From positions 98,251,761-98,315,760 of the forward strand of contig OX457036.1 of the NCBI GenBank assembly GCA_949752735.1: a stretch of 64,000 nt of DNA, given 5' to 3'. The stretch is from Lumbricus terrestris (lineage: Eukaryota > Annelida > Clitellata > Crassiclitellata > Lumbricidae). Position numbers and translations under genes: made by a program. Below the pieces are notes generated by a model. That model was not told the DNA's origin. It was given only the letters and a program-made list of their open reading frames with translations, and ran no database searches. Below are positions 37,801 through 46,158 of this stretch, piece after piece; positions within the stretch are counted from its first letter, which is position 1; each line of letters begins with the position of its first letter.

Positions 37801-40800
37801 TTGATAGAAATTTAGTTGATAGATAATTAGGTGAGATTGTAAAGCCTGATTACAGACTTTTGAAGGAGGGGTATTTGTAGCGTATTAAATCGCTATTATC
37901 TATCAAACTAACTTGTCTGATATTATATGTTAATTCTAAGTAGGAGTTAAGCTAGATAATTTAGTCGGCGTATCTAGATTAATAATTTGGCGTCTAGTGG
38001 ATTAGTAACTAGGAGACCACAAATCTTGCGCACATGAGCGAGGCAGTCATAGTGACGTCAAGCGGTTACTACGGACGCTTACGTAAGCGAAAACATTTGC
38101 ATTGACGCGTAACCAATTAAAAGCATCGAAATGAGCGTAACGGACAGAATTGAATGGAAACAGCCACGTCATTGAAATTCGACATAAACGGTTGATTCCT
38201 TGCTTGAACATTGAGAAAGATGGTTGTTCAGTTGTGGCTGGCAATTCATCTGAAGTTTATTCAATGGTGAGGATGATGATTATGCTCGTATCTGGTCGTA
38301 AAACAGTACGAGGCATTCGTGTGAGAGTAGAGGCGATTTAGAAATTCGAAGTTGCGAACTCTAACGTCCGTGAAGTCTACATTGTGATCGTGACGGTTGG
38401 TGAGACGATATTCGTGTGTTGAGAAACGATTTTGGGCTCGTTGTCTCTGGTTGACATTTCAAGGTCATTTTCAATTGGGAAGGAAATTCTCATTGGTTGG
38501 AGTGTGATAATTTGATGCTACGGAAGTATTGAATATTGTCTTGTCTGGTATTCGATCTGGATTCCACAGCTTGACAGTATCTCATTATCCTTCTTCAAAT
38601 ATAGCACGAGGTTGCTTATCTTCATTCAGTGAATCTACGGAGAATCAGCAGAACTATTTCTTCAAATATAGCACGAGGTTGCTTATCTTCATTCAGTGAA
38701 TCAACAGAGAATCTACAGAACTATTTCAAGGCCGTTTTACACTACAGAAACGATATGTCATATATCTCAACTGTGGAACACAGATAAGCATAAAGATAAT
38801 TATAATTAGTGATACGCCAAATAAGTAAATAGGAATATTGCGTAATTGTATTGTGTATTTAATAGTTTCAATTATATCATACATTTATAAAGAATTGGTT
38901 TCTCTTTGAACAGATCATTTAAATGCAGTACATTTTCAATTACCTGCTAAAATAAGCATAAAAACGGAGACGTTACAATCAGTGATACCCATTTGCTGGA
39001 TATCTGCTGTCAAAGTTGACTAAACCTTATACGGGGGGTCGACAAGAAAAAATATTCCCAAAAAGGGTCAGAAAAATATCTATTTTTTATTGCATTTTCG
39101 GATAGAGCATAGTTCAATTGATAAGTGTTCAAAAAATCCCAATGGCCTTTTTTGTTTTAAGGAGTTTACAGTGTGCCAAAGATGGTCGTTTTTTGGTATC
39201 GCGAGTTGCACTTATTGATGCGATTTGACAAATTAGTCAGCGTTATCATACAGCATAAAAGCTGTGAAGTGTGAAACCATTGTGATCATTTGTATAGTAT
39301 AAAAGAAATATAACTAGGTTATGCTTGTTTAAGCTACAGCAAACATAAATTTGCATTTTTTTTATCATAATAAGAATGGATTTTGAACCAAATTAAGTGT
39401 TCATTAGTCTATGAAACTATATATATATACATACCAACAATGTACAACTGCTCAAGACACAGAGATGTCAAAATAATCAATTAATATCATTTTTGACAGC
39501 AGAATCACATATTTTGAAAGTTTTTCTGTGCATAGGTGGAAAATGTTGTCAGCACAGTCTTCCACACTGAATTGTCCAGCTGGTATTCTCGTGCGCTGTT
39601 ACTGCGTGCTTGAGGTGCTGGCACTAAGCAGAGTACATGTTCCAACGGAACCCAGCACACGTCATCATGCCGTGGCCAAGTCAGACGATAGGTTGCCTTG
39701 CATTTTGTACTGGTCATGAATTTAACAAGTACATCCTCTCCTTCTTCTGATCGGTCTGTTATTAAACCAATGTACCAGTTGTTGTCATAAATTGCTGCCA
39801 CATACAGCCCAGGTTGACACATAGTGGCATCCAACCTGGTGTTCTCACTTGCTTTGTCTGTTTCATTTGTGTCATCTGTTTCATTGCAGTCGTCAATGTC
39901 ACTAACTGGTGCCACAGTTCCAAACGAGTCGACAGATACTCTTCGCATCAGTATTAGACGCTTTGAGACTGGTATAAAAAGATGATGACTGCGAGTTCCA
40001 GAAATTGTCTTGGCAGCTCTATACCTCTCTTCCAACTTGAAGTCCTTTGTATGCTGTTCAACGGATGCTTTAGAAATCCAGAAGAAATGGATACCTTTTA
40101 TGTTTTTATTTCCATAATTGTATAGGTCAAGTGGAGTCAAAATCTGATCGTTGATGGGGGCTTGCAGACTAGCACGTGCAGCGAGTCGCTTTACAGTTCC
40201 TCCAATACCATCACAAGGACTCTTTCCATGTGATGTGGCAAAGAAGTGCCATTCGGCATCATAGTCAAAGTCAACTTTGTGGTGTGTCAGGTTAACAAAG
40301 TTCTTGTAATTCTTATATTGGCCAGCACATCCATCAGAAAAGTAAATTACTTTCTTAACAGAACGAAGTTCAGTTCTTACATGGTCCAGGATCAATTTCT
40401 GAAATGCATGCACAGTTGACGTTGCATGGGTCATGCAGTTGCTTATGATGCACAAACTAATGCTGCTCAAGTCCTCACCACTGTTACGATAATATATGAC
40501 AAAGGGATGAAGGGTGGCTTGTGAATTGTCCCAATGGTGTCCTTGCACAGCATCTTGGACAACAAATGAATAATTTTCTGCAAAATCACCAAGAATGACA
40601 CACTGCTCAGGTTCAAGATTTTCTTTGAGCCTGCGAAGATATGCAGTTTGGGCCTTACTGATAAAGTGATGCATAGCTAAGGAATCTAGCTGAGCAGCAA
40701 GAAGTGTTACAAATTGTGATAATGGTTCCTGTAAAGTGTCCAGGTTCGTGCGGTCAGTGTGCCGCCACTGCTTAAAAATTATGATGTCATCATCGCTATA

Positions 40801-43800
40801 GTCTTGACCAGCAAACAACTCCATGATATAATGTGTCAGATGTTCAATCCCTGGACAATTATCACAGCGATGAAGCATGCAGGTACGGGATTCAATGTTG
40901 CAAACAAGTTTGCTCAGGAAATGTTTGTAGTCCTCTTTTGTTGGCACTGCTGCTAACATTAGCTTCACATTCTGGTGTGGTTCACATACACAAACCGAAT
41001 GTGTACCCGAGGATGAGACGGTTATGCACTGTGGAGGACGAAGCGTACAAAAACTAGAGAAACCAACGCTCAAGTTTGGATTACGTTTGAGAAACTCAAC
41101 ATATAATTCTTTCAGATTGCAAAGTAAAAGCTGCTTTTGCTGCTTGATTCTTTTACCATCGACTTTGACTGTGACACAATCTTTCTTTCCAGGACAGCAT
41201 CGTGAAAATTCTTCATCAGTAAAGAAACTACAAACTTTTTGTTTTACTGCCTCAGATAGTGGTTTTCCAGATTTAGGACTGGGTTCTGCCAAGATGCCTT
41301 TTTCATTCTTCAGCTTTCGCGCTTTTTTTACAGTGTGTTTTGAAGTACAAAATTCTTTAGCAGTCTTTTCAATAGTCCAACTGTCTGGAATAAGTGTAAG
41401 AATTTGCACCTTCTGATTTCTAGTTGATGATACAAACTTCTGCTTTAGATCGGAAATCAACTTCTCCATATCAGTGCAATTTTGACATGATACTTCCTTA
41501 TATCGTTCAGGTGACAAAACTGCAACATCTACTTTTACTAGTTTGGCTGCTTTCTCAGACAGGTGTTCTGAAGCTTCATTCACTTTGCGCTTGACATACG
41601 ATACCCGATCTCTGGTGCTAACTTTCTGAATTTTTAATGGTGAGCAGCCAGCTCCCAGAAAACTGACATTCAAGGTGTCAGAAAGCGCAATGTCAATGTC
41701 AGACTCATCTTTTGGACTATCAGACTTTTCAGCAGATGCACTGCCGGCACTTCCTAAGACCACTATACGGCAACTATTACATAGCTTCTGGCCAGGTTTA
41801 ACATTAAGTCCAATCTGCTTGGCTGCATCGACAGAGATAGGTCTTAAATTACATCTGATTTGCTTTTTATGTCGTTTCATTGGATCGCAACATTTTTTTT
41901 GCAGTAATTCATATTTTTTTAAAAGCGCTGCTTCATGGTATGTGCAAATTGTATTTGCTTCTTCATTTGAACTGGCCTCAGTGCCACTTCTCCACCATAT
42001 TAAATTCTGGTCCTCGACTTTGAAACTTGAAAGCAACTTTAAGGGAGAATCTATTCCAGCTGGAAAAGTTTTTGTGTTGCATTTTGCCTCATCATTAATT
42101 TTTTGCCCAATAAAACAAGAAATTTTCTCCATCTTCAGTAAGAGTGCTGCAAAAGTATGATATTTCTTTTACATCAATGGTACAGAGATGTCTCATGTAA
42201 TATATTTGCAGCCTTTGCAAATACTTATATACATTATTCATGGACAACAATGGTTGGCTAGATATCAGGTTGAAACAAAGAAAACTGCTTAAAAGAGCTT
42301 GTCTGGTCTCAACTGGAAACAAAAATAACCCAAACCAGAAATACTCACAAATTGTAACATTAATCAGAGTGTATATAATTTTTTACAAGTTTTACAACCC
42401 ATAAAAGTACTTACAGGCGACAGTTATGGACAACAATGGCAGGCCAGATATAGATATTAGACTGTAACAAGGAAAAATGCTTAAGTGCTTGTCTGGTCTC
42501 AATTGGAAATAAATATGACCCACACCAGAAATACTTACAAAGTGTAACTCACAGATCACAGGACTTGTAATTCTTCATATATAATTTCAAATACCTGAGC
42601 TAAATTAATTATATCATGAGATAAGAATTCACAAAGAACAATAAAATGCAATCAGTATAGAGACTTAATTTGTGTTTACAAGCAGTGCTGTGAAAGATCA
42701 TACATGTTGAGGTACACAGGTGATGTAGCTCCAGTACACAAGTAATATTTGTGTAATGAAACACCAGAAACTTACATAAATTGATAGTACTCAAAAGCAA
42801 TTTGTTTTATATCTTTATTCACAAATAATGTTAGAAATCAACAATCAACATTGACCGATCAGCGACCACTGCATGCAACTCGTGATACCAAAAAACGACC
42901 ATCTTTGGCACACTGTAAACTCCTTAAAACAAAAAAGGCCATTGGGATTTTTTGAACACTTATCAATTGAACTATGCTCTATCCGAAAATGCAATAAAAA
43001 ATAGATATTTTTCTGACCCTTTTTGGGAATATTTTTTCTTGTCGACCCCCCGTATAAGGTTTAGTCAACTTTGACAGCAGATATCCAGCAAATGGGTATC
43101 ACTGATCAAGTAAAACTTTGCCAAGTAATTGCCAGCCACCTAGACAGTATACATATAAAATATGAATGCATTGTGCCTGGTATATATGGAGATATTGAGA
43201 ACTGATTATTGTAAAAATGCGATATAAAATGAATGTGAAGGCACTTTTGATATTTAATTCAGCTGAATTTATAGGACACACAATAACTTTATTAATATTT
43301 CTGTAATCTATGCAAGAAACTGTATAGGCATAAAAAAAATCATCCAATTTGGTGAATCCGTTTTAGAGATATTAACTCTCAAAAAGTGAACATCACGAAG
43401 TTTCGCGAAAAGCCTTTGGGGGGTGGGGTCACGAAATCCACGATATCTTGGAGGGTATTTGAAATATTTCTCAAATATTTCGGATTTTTCCATCCAATAT
43501 ACCCTGCAACATGTGGATAAAATTTCAGCCAAATCGGAGATGGTCGGGTGGGAGGCATTGGTTGAGTTGAGCTGGAATGACCCAATTGTTTTGAAAGATG
43601 TGATTAGTGTGCCATGATTGTAACAAATTGTTGTTTTAAAAATGTTTTTAGAACTTTGATGGTATAGACCTTTATGAGTTTGAAGTCTTAAGTAGTAATG
43701 AAATGGTTTAAATATGTCAACACAAAATGTCTACCATATCCTTCATTTTTCACACTGCCTGACCTATTGATCTTGACAAGGAAAGACAGCGGACCATTTC

Positions 43801-44673
43801 TTTCATATGGCATAAATATCTGGGGACAAACGAGAATGTTTGACCTGGCTGAAATGATTATATAGGATAGAGAGAAATCGAAAGTTTTCATTTACCAGTT
43901 AATTGCTTCGATGCAATAGGTGGATGAGAAATTCTAAGAATTGCCTCAACTCAAGACATATCTCTTCTCAAAGGTGTACCTCTGACTGCAATCACTGCAT
44001 TCTTGAGTCTGGTGTTGAATGAACAAAAATTGGTTTAAATTTGTTTAAAGTTATTATTTATAAACCAGGCATCAATTGATGACTGTGGGCCATTGTGACT
44101 CAGTGAAGACTCTTTATTCAAGGTGTCCGCACAGTTGCCATCTCAAGGGATGAGGAGACTTGAAGCCTTCAATCCATGCTCCCAACATTACATGGCAGAA
44201 CCATTTTTACCAAACTAACCGTGTTCAAAATTTACACACATTACTGCCGTTGCTTCTCCTCAACAAAATGTGGATATATGTATTTTATTTGTTGCTTTGT
44301 TTGACGGGTAAATGTAATTATTAGAAATCAATTGATGCTGAACTTTTCACTGTGAAACACGCAGGACTTGCTGACAAACGTTGAGCGAACGTGGCCGCAA
44401 GGATGTTACTACGACAAGGATTTCTGCTCCAGCGACAGTCGAACGAGTGGAGTGACGATGAAGAAAGGCGATGCATTCGGTCACTTCAGTCTCGGCTCAA
44501 CCATCGTGCTGCTGTTTGAGGCGCCATCTAGTTTCCGCTTCAGCATTATGCCAGGACAGAAAGTGAAGTATGGCGAGGGCATTGGAGGTTGTGCGAAACG
44601 AATTCACAGAAAAAGCAGAGGAATAGCATGGATGAGAAAGACACACACTGACAGAAAGGTTGATCTGAAGTAA
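28808..44673 (+). CDS. PISD: Phosphatidylserine decarboxylase, mitochondrial type (5' exon missing)
   Basis: Exons 28808-29041, 29357-29666, 30664-30824 and 44365-44673 (stop TAA 44671-44673) join in frame with GT-AG introns. The enzyme converts phosphatidylserine to phosphatidylethanolamine at the mitochondrial inner membrane. Conserved blocks are [90 protein letters not shown] and [19 protein letters not shown] is the self-cleavage site whose serine becomes the pyruvoyl group; the Asp of SPCDG and the His of YHRFHSP complete the expected catalytic set. After GEGIGG there is a basic tail of about 26 residues. The first exon above begins after an acceptor AG at 28806-28807, but the frame is open upstream to 28760, so this could instead be an internal start. 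Intron 3 (30825-44364) carries two nested transposons. Confidence 0.92.
30025..30106. repeat. 17-bp tandem repeat, about five copies
   Basis: Near-perfect head-to-tail copies of TTATAATAGATTGACTG in the second PISD intron listed here. Confidence 0.9.
30545..30604 (-). repeat. SINE/LINE tail fragment
   Basis: Minus-strand GGGCGCTATATAAATTACG tail with the CTCAGTAGGTACCTTGATGG segment typical of the local SINE family 1 3' end. It ends about 60 bp before a PISD exon. Confidence 0.5.
30604..30653. repeat. 20-bp tandem, self-complementary repeat
   Basis: Two copies of a unit reading GTCATGTGATGTGTCACAT lie immediately upstream of the PISD exon at 30664. The CATGTGATGTGTCACATG core is nearly palindromic and could form hairpins close to the acceptor site. 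Confidence 0.75.
30939..31429. repeat. Left TIR, outer part
   Basis: Inverted copy of 43105-43583 with few differences, including about 10 extra bases near 30970. Short open frames here mirror frames on the minus strand at 43308-43585. The inner part of this TIR resumes at 38983 after the LTR element. Confidence 0.92.
31430..32531 (+). repeat. 5' LTR
   Basis: Begins TGTAGCGTATT and ends GACGTTACA. It contains a tandem duplication of about 65 bp (32150-32280, unit with CAAATATAGCACGAGGTTGC). Small open frames inside (31601-31798 and 31704-31895) recur identically in the 3' LTR and have no recognised product. Confidence 0.95.
32534..32553 (+). other. Primer-binding site
   Basis: TGGGATGCTCGCGTCGGGAT starts two bases after the 5' LTR. 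TGG at this place is expected for pairing with the CCA end of a tRNA. I did not identify which tRNA. Confidence 0.75.
32873..37714 (+). CDS. Gag-Pol polyprotein, order Gag-PR-IN-RT-RH
   Basis: A single frame of 1613 aa without stops or frameshifts. In order: Arg/Glu/Ala-rich coiled coil (about 30-125); Gag core (about 150-330); zinc knuckle C393-x2-C396-x4-H401-x4-C406; aspartic protease DSGA (498-501); integrase HHCC zinc finger (about 760-806); integrase core with D831, D891 and E927, giving the D,D35E spacing; a GPY/F-like KWQGPFVV after the core; then reverse transcriptase with LPFGLVNS and catalytic YVDD (1346-1349); and RNase H with TDAS (D1497) and ETDH (D1563). In ordinary gypsy elements IN follows RNase H; here it precedes RT. 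The start at 32873 is the first ATG after the PBS with a continuous frame. Gag and Pol are fused in one frame, so no frameshift is needed for Pol. Confidence 0.95.
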   Translation: MSITEWQQWLDMGRSFSLEGEDLKAFVRDRQNEFRQQRADEREEKKESELRAAAEAKAVREKEIEIARMADARLIREADDARLTREANDVRLEREATEARLAREANEALEHKRLEIQMRLKEMESRDGRNRDDGDSYMTMGDNHQGNQSHKGMKNIKFPIFNEAKDCLDAYLLRFERTCTTYEIPREVWSLMLARHLESKALEVYQRLSAEETQDYDCLKKHLLKRFQLTEGGYRNKFKTSKMEQGETPSNFIYRLQRYLQQWLLQAGFEQTYEGIEDLLLKDQFFLTCSNELRIFIKEKGKMSLKDTLTCAESYIEAHGYRYAENSVKPQGRFNNDRGNGKSFEEKSREKFQGNMNRGRVETRQNKETNHSGNVNRGFSRDREQAAEHKITCFACGKVGHKAFDCVHKAKGFVKHTAAAVQIYENRAYRAVQANENTKSNEIDRTVERQDRKGKEEVPKHMAASTVVTERKDGCIDIESIDECQAKVNGIDANCLYDSGASTCIVRRSLIKDSDLTGKETHCILVDGSLRCFPTANVNIESEYFTGEVEAMVMDEPVKPIIIGRVRGLKYTVTNENTDENVINCDKGEKVDETIMSEKQEKVGYKGILKRNVNANSRWQDAKKTVRFESDEMSTEYDDVIEKVGSDDVMNSDAHQTTAAIETRAESKKVVKYKPLKVTEMPDLNITTKEIKELQKTDETLKSYWDKASEWNGDEKSTEKVLYVKKDGLLYRRWKEVLKDEAKWQLMIPKQLRNKVLAVAHNSLLSAHLGMKKTHDKIVNEFYWPGINQEVRRYILSCDVCQKAVDKKVNYKAPMGHLPVLDVPFKHVCVDIIGAIEPMSMRGYRYVLTIIDLSTRYPEAIPLKGISTEEVAEALFNFYCRMGVPERIHTDRGSQFTSELMAEVNKMLLIKHTMTSPYHAMGNGCVERLNGTIKTTLRKLIGEQVKEWDRYLAPLLFALRDTVHESHGYTPFELIFGRSCRGPVQILKELWTNEKVEDEVKDVYTYMTDLRERIEETCDMAQKAIHKANAKNKKYYDKKARYRKLEIGDKVLLLLPSCNNKMLVKWQGPFVVRGKIGDYDYKVEVDSGKLKTYHINILKKYYERSEEELSGSETIAYVSAIVHDGREGEDEEEEILNLYVSKKTETYKDVDINPQLEDEQRGELEKLLREYQDIFTDKPGRTDMVKHEIHLTSDEPVRMKAYPTPYHLQSEIDKEIEIMLENGIIERSEAAYAAPLVVVKKADGSNRLCCNYKQLNKVTVFDPEPMMSNEDIFNKLSGSKIYSKFDFCKGYWQIPMSEESKDYTTFICASGLYKFNVLPFGLVNSASSYNRLIRKILYGTENLESYVDDILAHTEGWTKHMKILREFFQRVRDAHLTLKPKKCSLGYGRIDFLGHTLNNDDISPKGESIDKIVEMPQPKTKKQIRSFLGAINYYRKFIPHCAELMAPLSDLTKKSAANNVDWNEELEESFSKLKAALAKTPILKLPNLEKEFVIQTDASGRGIGCVLIQQYEGINHPIAYASRKLLEREMRYSVEERECLAIMWGISRFDRYLCGKQFVIETDHCGLQYMKEGRMRNARVMRWSLALQNYCFTIRYIKGSNNVMSDYLSRGIT
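37861..37875 (+). other. Polypurine tract
   Basis: TGAAGGAGGGGTATT abuts the 3' LTR, the position where plus-strand priming occurs in LTR retrotransposons. Confidence 0.7.
37876..38977 (+). repeat. 3' LTR
   Basis: Same length and, as far as I compared, same sequence as 31430-32531, including the internal 65-bp duplication. It is followed directly by ATCAG, the second copy of the target duplication. Confidence 0.95.
38983..39210. repeat. Left TIR, inner part
   Basis: Inverted copy of 42874-43104, continuing the TIR interrupted at 31429 by the LTR retrotransposon. It starts TGATACCCATTTGCTGG; the mirrored sequence is at 43084-43104. Confidence 0.92.
39505..42132 (-). CDS. Transposase-like protein of the long-TIR DNA transposon
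   Basis: Intact 875-aa frame between the two TIRs, probably the element's transposase. The N-terminal 130 residues hold a Cys/His set ([31 protein letters not shown]) suggesting zinc binding. A helical segment about residues 245-275 ([20 protein letters not shown]) looks like a helix-turn-helix. The core has [15 protein letters not shown], then [11 protein letters not shown] (about 514), [12 protein letters not shown] (about 600) and [19 protein letters not shown] (about 630). The conserved acidic residues would suit an RNase H-fold nuclease, but I cannot prove the triad. The C-terminus (about 785-850) has [10 protein letters not shown] and EDVLVKFM ahead of WVPLEHVLC, resembling a Tudor-like fold. 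I recall similar unnamed proteins in cnidarian and insect gene sets. Superfamily not assigned. Confidence 0.8.
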   Translation of the reverse strand: MEKISCFIGQKINDEAKCNTKTFPAGIDSPLKLLSSFKVEDQNLIWWRSGTEASSNEEANTICTYHEAALLKKYELLQKKCCDPMKRHKKQIRCNLRPISVDAAKQIGLNVKPGQKLCNSCRIVVLGSAGSASAEKSDSPKDESDIDIALSDTLNVSFLGAGCSPLKIQKVSTRDRVSYVKRKVNEASEHLSEKAAKLVKVDVAVLSPERYKEVSCQNCTDMEKLISDLKQKFVSSTRNQKVQILTLIPDSWTIEKTAKEFCTSKHTVKKARKLKNEKGILAEPSPKSGKPLSEAVKQKVCSFFTDEEFSRCCPGKKDCVTVKVDGKRIKQQKQLLLCNLKELYVEFLKRNPNLSVGFSSFCTLRPPQCITVSSSGTHSVCVCEPHQNVKLMLAAVPTKEDYKHFLSKLVCNIESRTCMLHRCDNCPGIEHLTHYIMELFAGQDYSDDDIIIFKQWRHTDRTNLDTLQEPLSQFVTLLAAQLDSLAMHHFISKAQTAYLRRLKENLEPEQCVILGDFAENYSFVVQDAVQGHHWDNSQATLHPFVIYYRNSGEDLSSISLCIISNCMTHATSTVHAFQKLILDHVRTELRSVKKVIYFSDGCAGQYKNYKNFVNLTHHKVDFDYDAEWHFFATSHGKSPCDGIGGTVKRLAARASLQAPINDQILTPLDLYNYGNKNIKGIHFFWISKASVEQHTKDFKLEERYRAAKTISGTRSHHLFIPVSKRLILMRRVSVDSFGTVAPVSDIDDCNETDDTNETDKASENTRLDATMCQPGLYVAAIYDNNWYIGLITDRSEEGEDVLVKFMTSTKCKATYRLTWPRHDDVCWVPLEHVLCLVPAPQARSNSAREYQLDNSVWKTVLTTFSTYAQKNFQNM
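42874..43583. repeat. Right TIR (~710 bp)
   Basis: Inverted counterpart of 30939-31429 plus 38983-39210. The outer end is GAGTTGAGCTGGAATGACCC. Confidence 0.92.
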
Positions 44674-45000
44674 ATGGATGTGAAGGATGTGAGTAGCTAC
44701 TAATGAGTTTGTGTATAAAGGATATTTTTTATGGTGACAGTGGATTTTAAAAACGATGTTTCTCAACTAATTTCAGGCTTTCTGTCCATGTTATGATATT
44801 TCAAGCATGACTAAATATGTCAGTTCTGTAGCGAGTTCTGACTTTCATGCTTTATGTTAGGATGAGTTCTCATTATAATACTCTTTATTGTGGCATTCTG
44901 TACATGTATGTATGTGATTGCAATTGCAGATTTTCATGGCCTGTCTTCAAGTTAAACTCATTAGCAGTGATCCTGACCCAACAAAAAGAAACCATCATTG

Positions 45001-45006
45001 AATAAA
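45001..45006 (+). terminator. Candidate PISD poly(A) signal
   Basis: AATAAA about 330 bp past the PISD stop codon. Another AATAAA is near 45442. Either could serve. Confidence 0.35.
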
Positions 45007-45207
45007 ATGATTCCTGTGCTTTGACAGTAGAAAGTCTGTGTCCATGCTGCGGTTGGGAGTATAGAGCAAAATTAATAGGACTTGTACTGTAAGACTATCT
45101 GACTGAAATTTGGTGGCTGAAGTTGATGTGCACTAAATTTACATGTGGACGACCACCTAGAGCTTGACTGCTCTCAGGACTGTATTTGGATACCCTTAAT
45201 GGATGCC

Positions 45208-45342
45208 CAGTATGAGAATTGTAGAAACAACTGGGGGATCAGATGTTGATTTATGTGGAGTTGCTGTTTGCAATGAGACTACTATGGGGTCCTAACAAGG
45301 ACTATGGGTTGAACACCTCAGCCCCGGGTAATTCTCACTCTG
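45208..45342. mobile_element. hAT-type MITE (135 bp)
   Basis: The left end is CAGTATGAGAATTGTAG and the right end, reverse-complemented, CAGAGTGAGAATTACC. Flanking octamers TGGATGCC and TGGACGCT differ at two positions, so it is an older insertion. Same family as 53639-53783. Confidence 0.7.
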
Positions 45343-45969
45343 TGGACGCTGTTTGACTTTTTTCTCTACTGCCCAACTAGTAGAGCTCTTTTAATGTGGG
45401 CATAGCTTCCCTCTACAGTGACCAACATAATGTAATTTGATGAATAAATGTTTTGGAATTCTGCTGATTTTGGTCACTGCAATCTTGTGAGTAGCTTTTG
45501 TGTCTTTGTCAGATTGTCAGTATGTTAGCGATTTTAGAGAATAACAGTTCTACTTCCAAATCAAGTTATGTTATGCAAGGCTTGCATACATATCAATCTG
45601 TGCTTTTCGTTATACTAAATTTTACTTGTATCTTTAACTTCGTGTATGAAACCAATTGGAGTAATAAGTAGAAAAATAAGTAAGTAAGTAGCTTTTATTA
45701 GCCCAAGACAAATGTTTGCACCTGACAAGAATAATACATGCAATGAAAAGCAATAGCATGATGTTAGTAGAGAGGAACGATGCACTTATAAAAAACCTTT
45801 ACAAAAGTCTGACTTAAATACAAAAGTTATATCTTTGGCTCATGTAGGCCTACCTGTGCTCATTTAGCCCGGCTGGCTGGAATGCATTGTGAGTTGTGAC
45901 ACCTTCATGACAAAGTTTCATTTGACAATGATTTTGTTTTCGATCACTAAGACATAATTTATGTTGATT

Positions 45970-46020
45970 CCATTAAGATTATGGCTCTTAATCCATAATC
46001 TTAATGGATTAAGATTATGG
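45970..46020. repeat. Perfect hairpin plus partial repeat
   Basis: CCATTAAGATTATGG (45970-45984), an 8-bp loop, and the exact reverse complement (45993-46007), then another direct copy of ATTAAGATTATGG. It lies about 140 bp downstream of the serpin stop codon and could fold in a long 3' UTR or belong to a small element. Confidence 0.8.
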
Positions 46021-46158
46021 ATTAATCGTAATTGACTATCATTGCAACAAAATTGTCTGCATCTATGAAACGATATACTAAAGCTACTAATTAATAGTGT
46101 CCATTTAGATGACCTACGAAGAAATGCCCCTCACTAGGCTTCTTTCTAAACGAGTCAT

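Larger units (their letters stand above)
31430..38977 (+). mobile_element. Complete Gmr1-like Ty3/gypsy LTR retrotransposon
   Basis: 7548 bp with LTRs of equal length (31430-32531 and 37876-38977, 1102 bp each) that look identical where I compared them. The 5-bp target duplication ATCAG is at 31425-31429 and 38978-38982. LTR ends are TGTAGCG and CGTTACA. One open frame (32873-37714) encodes Gag-PR-IN-RT-RH, with integrase before reverse transcriptase. This order defines the Gmr1-like group of gypsy elements described from deuterostomes. Intact frame, TSD and matching LTRs point to a very recent insertion. It sits inside the left TIR of a DNA transposon, in the same orientation as the host PISD gene. 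Confidence 0.96.
30939..43583. mobile_element. DNA transposon with ~0.7-kb TIRs (interrupted by an LTR element)
   Basis: The two ends are inverted copies of each other: left 30939-31429 continuing at 38983-39210, right 42874-43583. Outer termini read GGGTCATTCCAGCTCAACTC and are flanked on both sides by AATT (30935-30938, 43584-43587). Because AATT is a palindrome it may be a 4-bp target duplication or simply part of the inverted repeat. Discounting the nested LTR element and its 5-bp duplication, the transposon is about 5.09 kb. It encodes the 875-aa protein at 39505-42132 on the minus strand. It lies in a PISD intron. I cannot assign a superfamily with confidence. Confidence 0.9.

Noticed and set aside
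41675..42160. 161-aa plus-strand frame with hydrophobic stretches
   Set aside because: Antisense shadow of the N-terminal part of the transposase-like gene.
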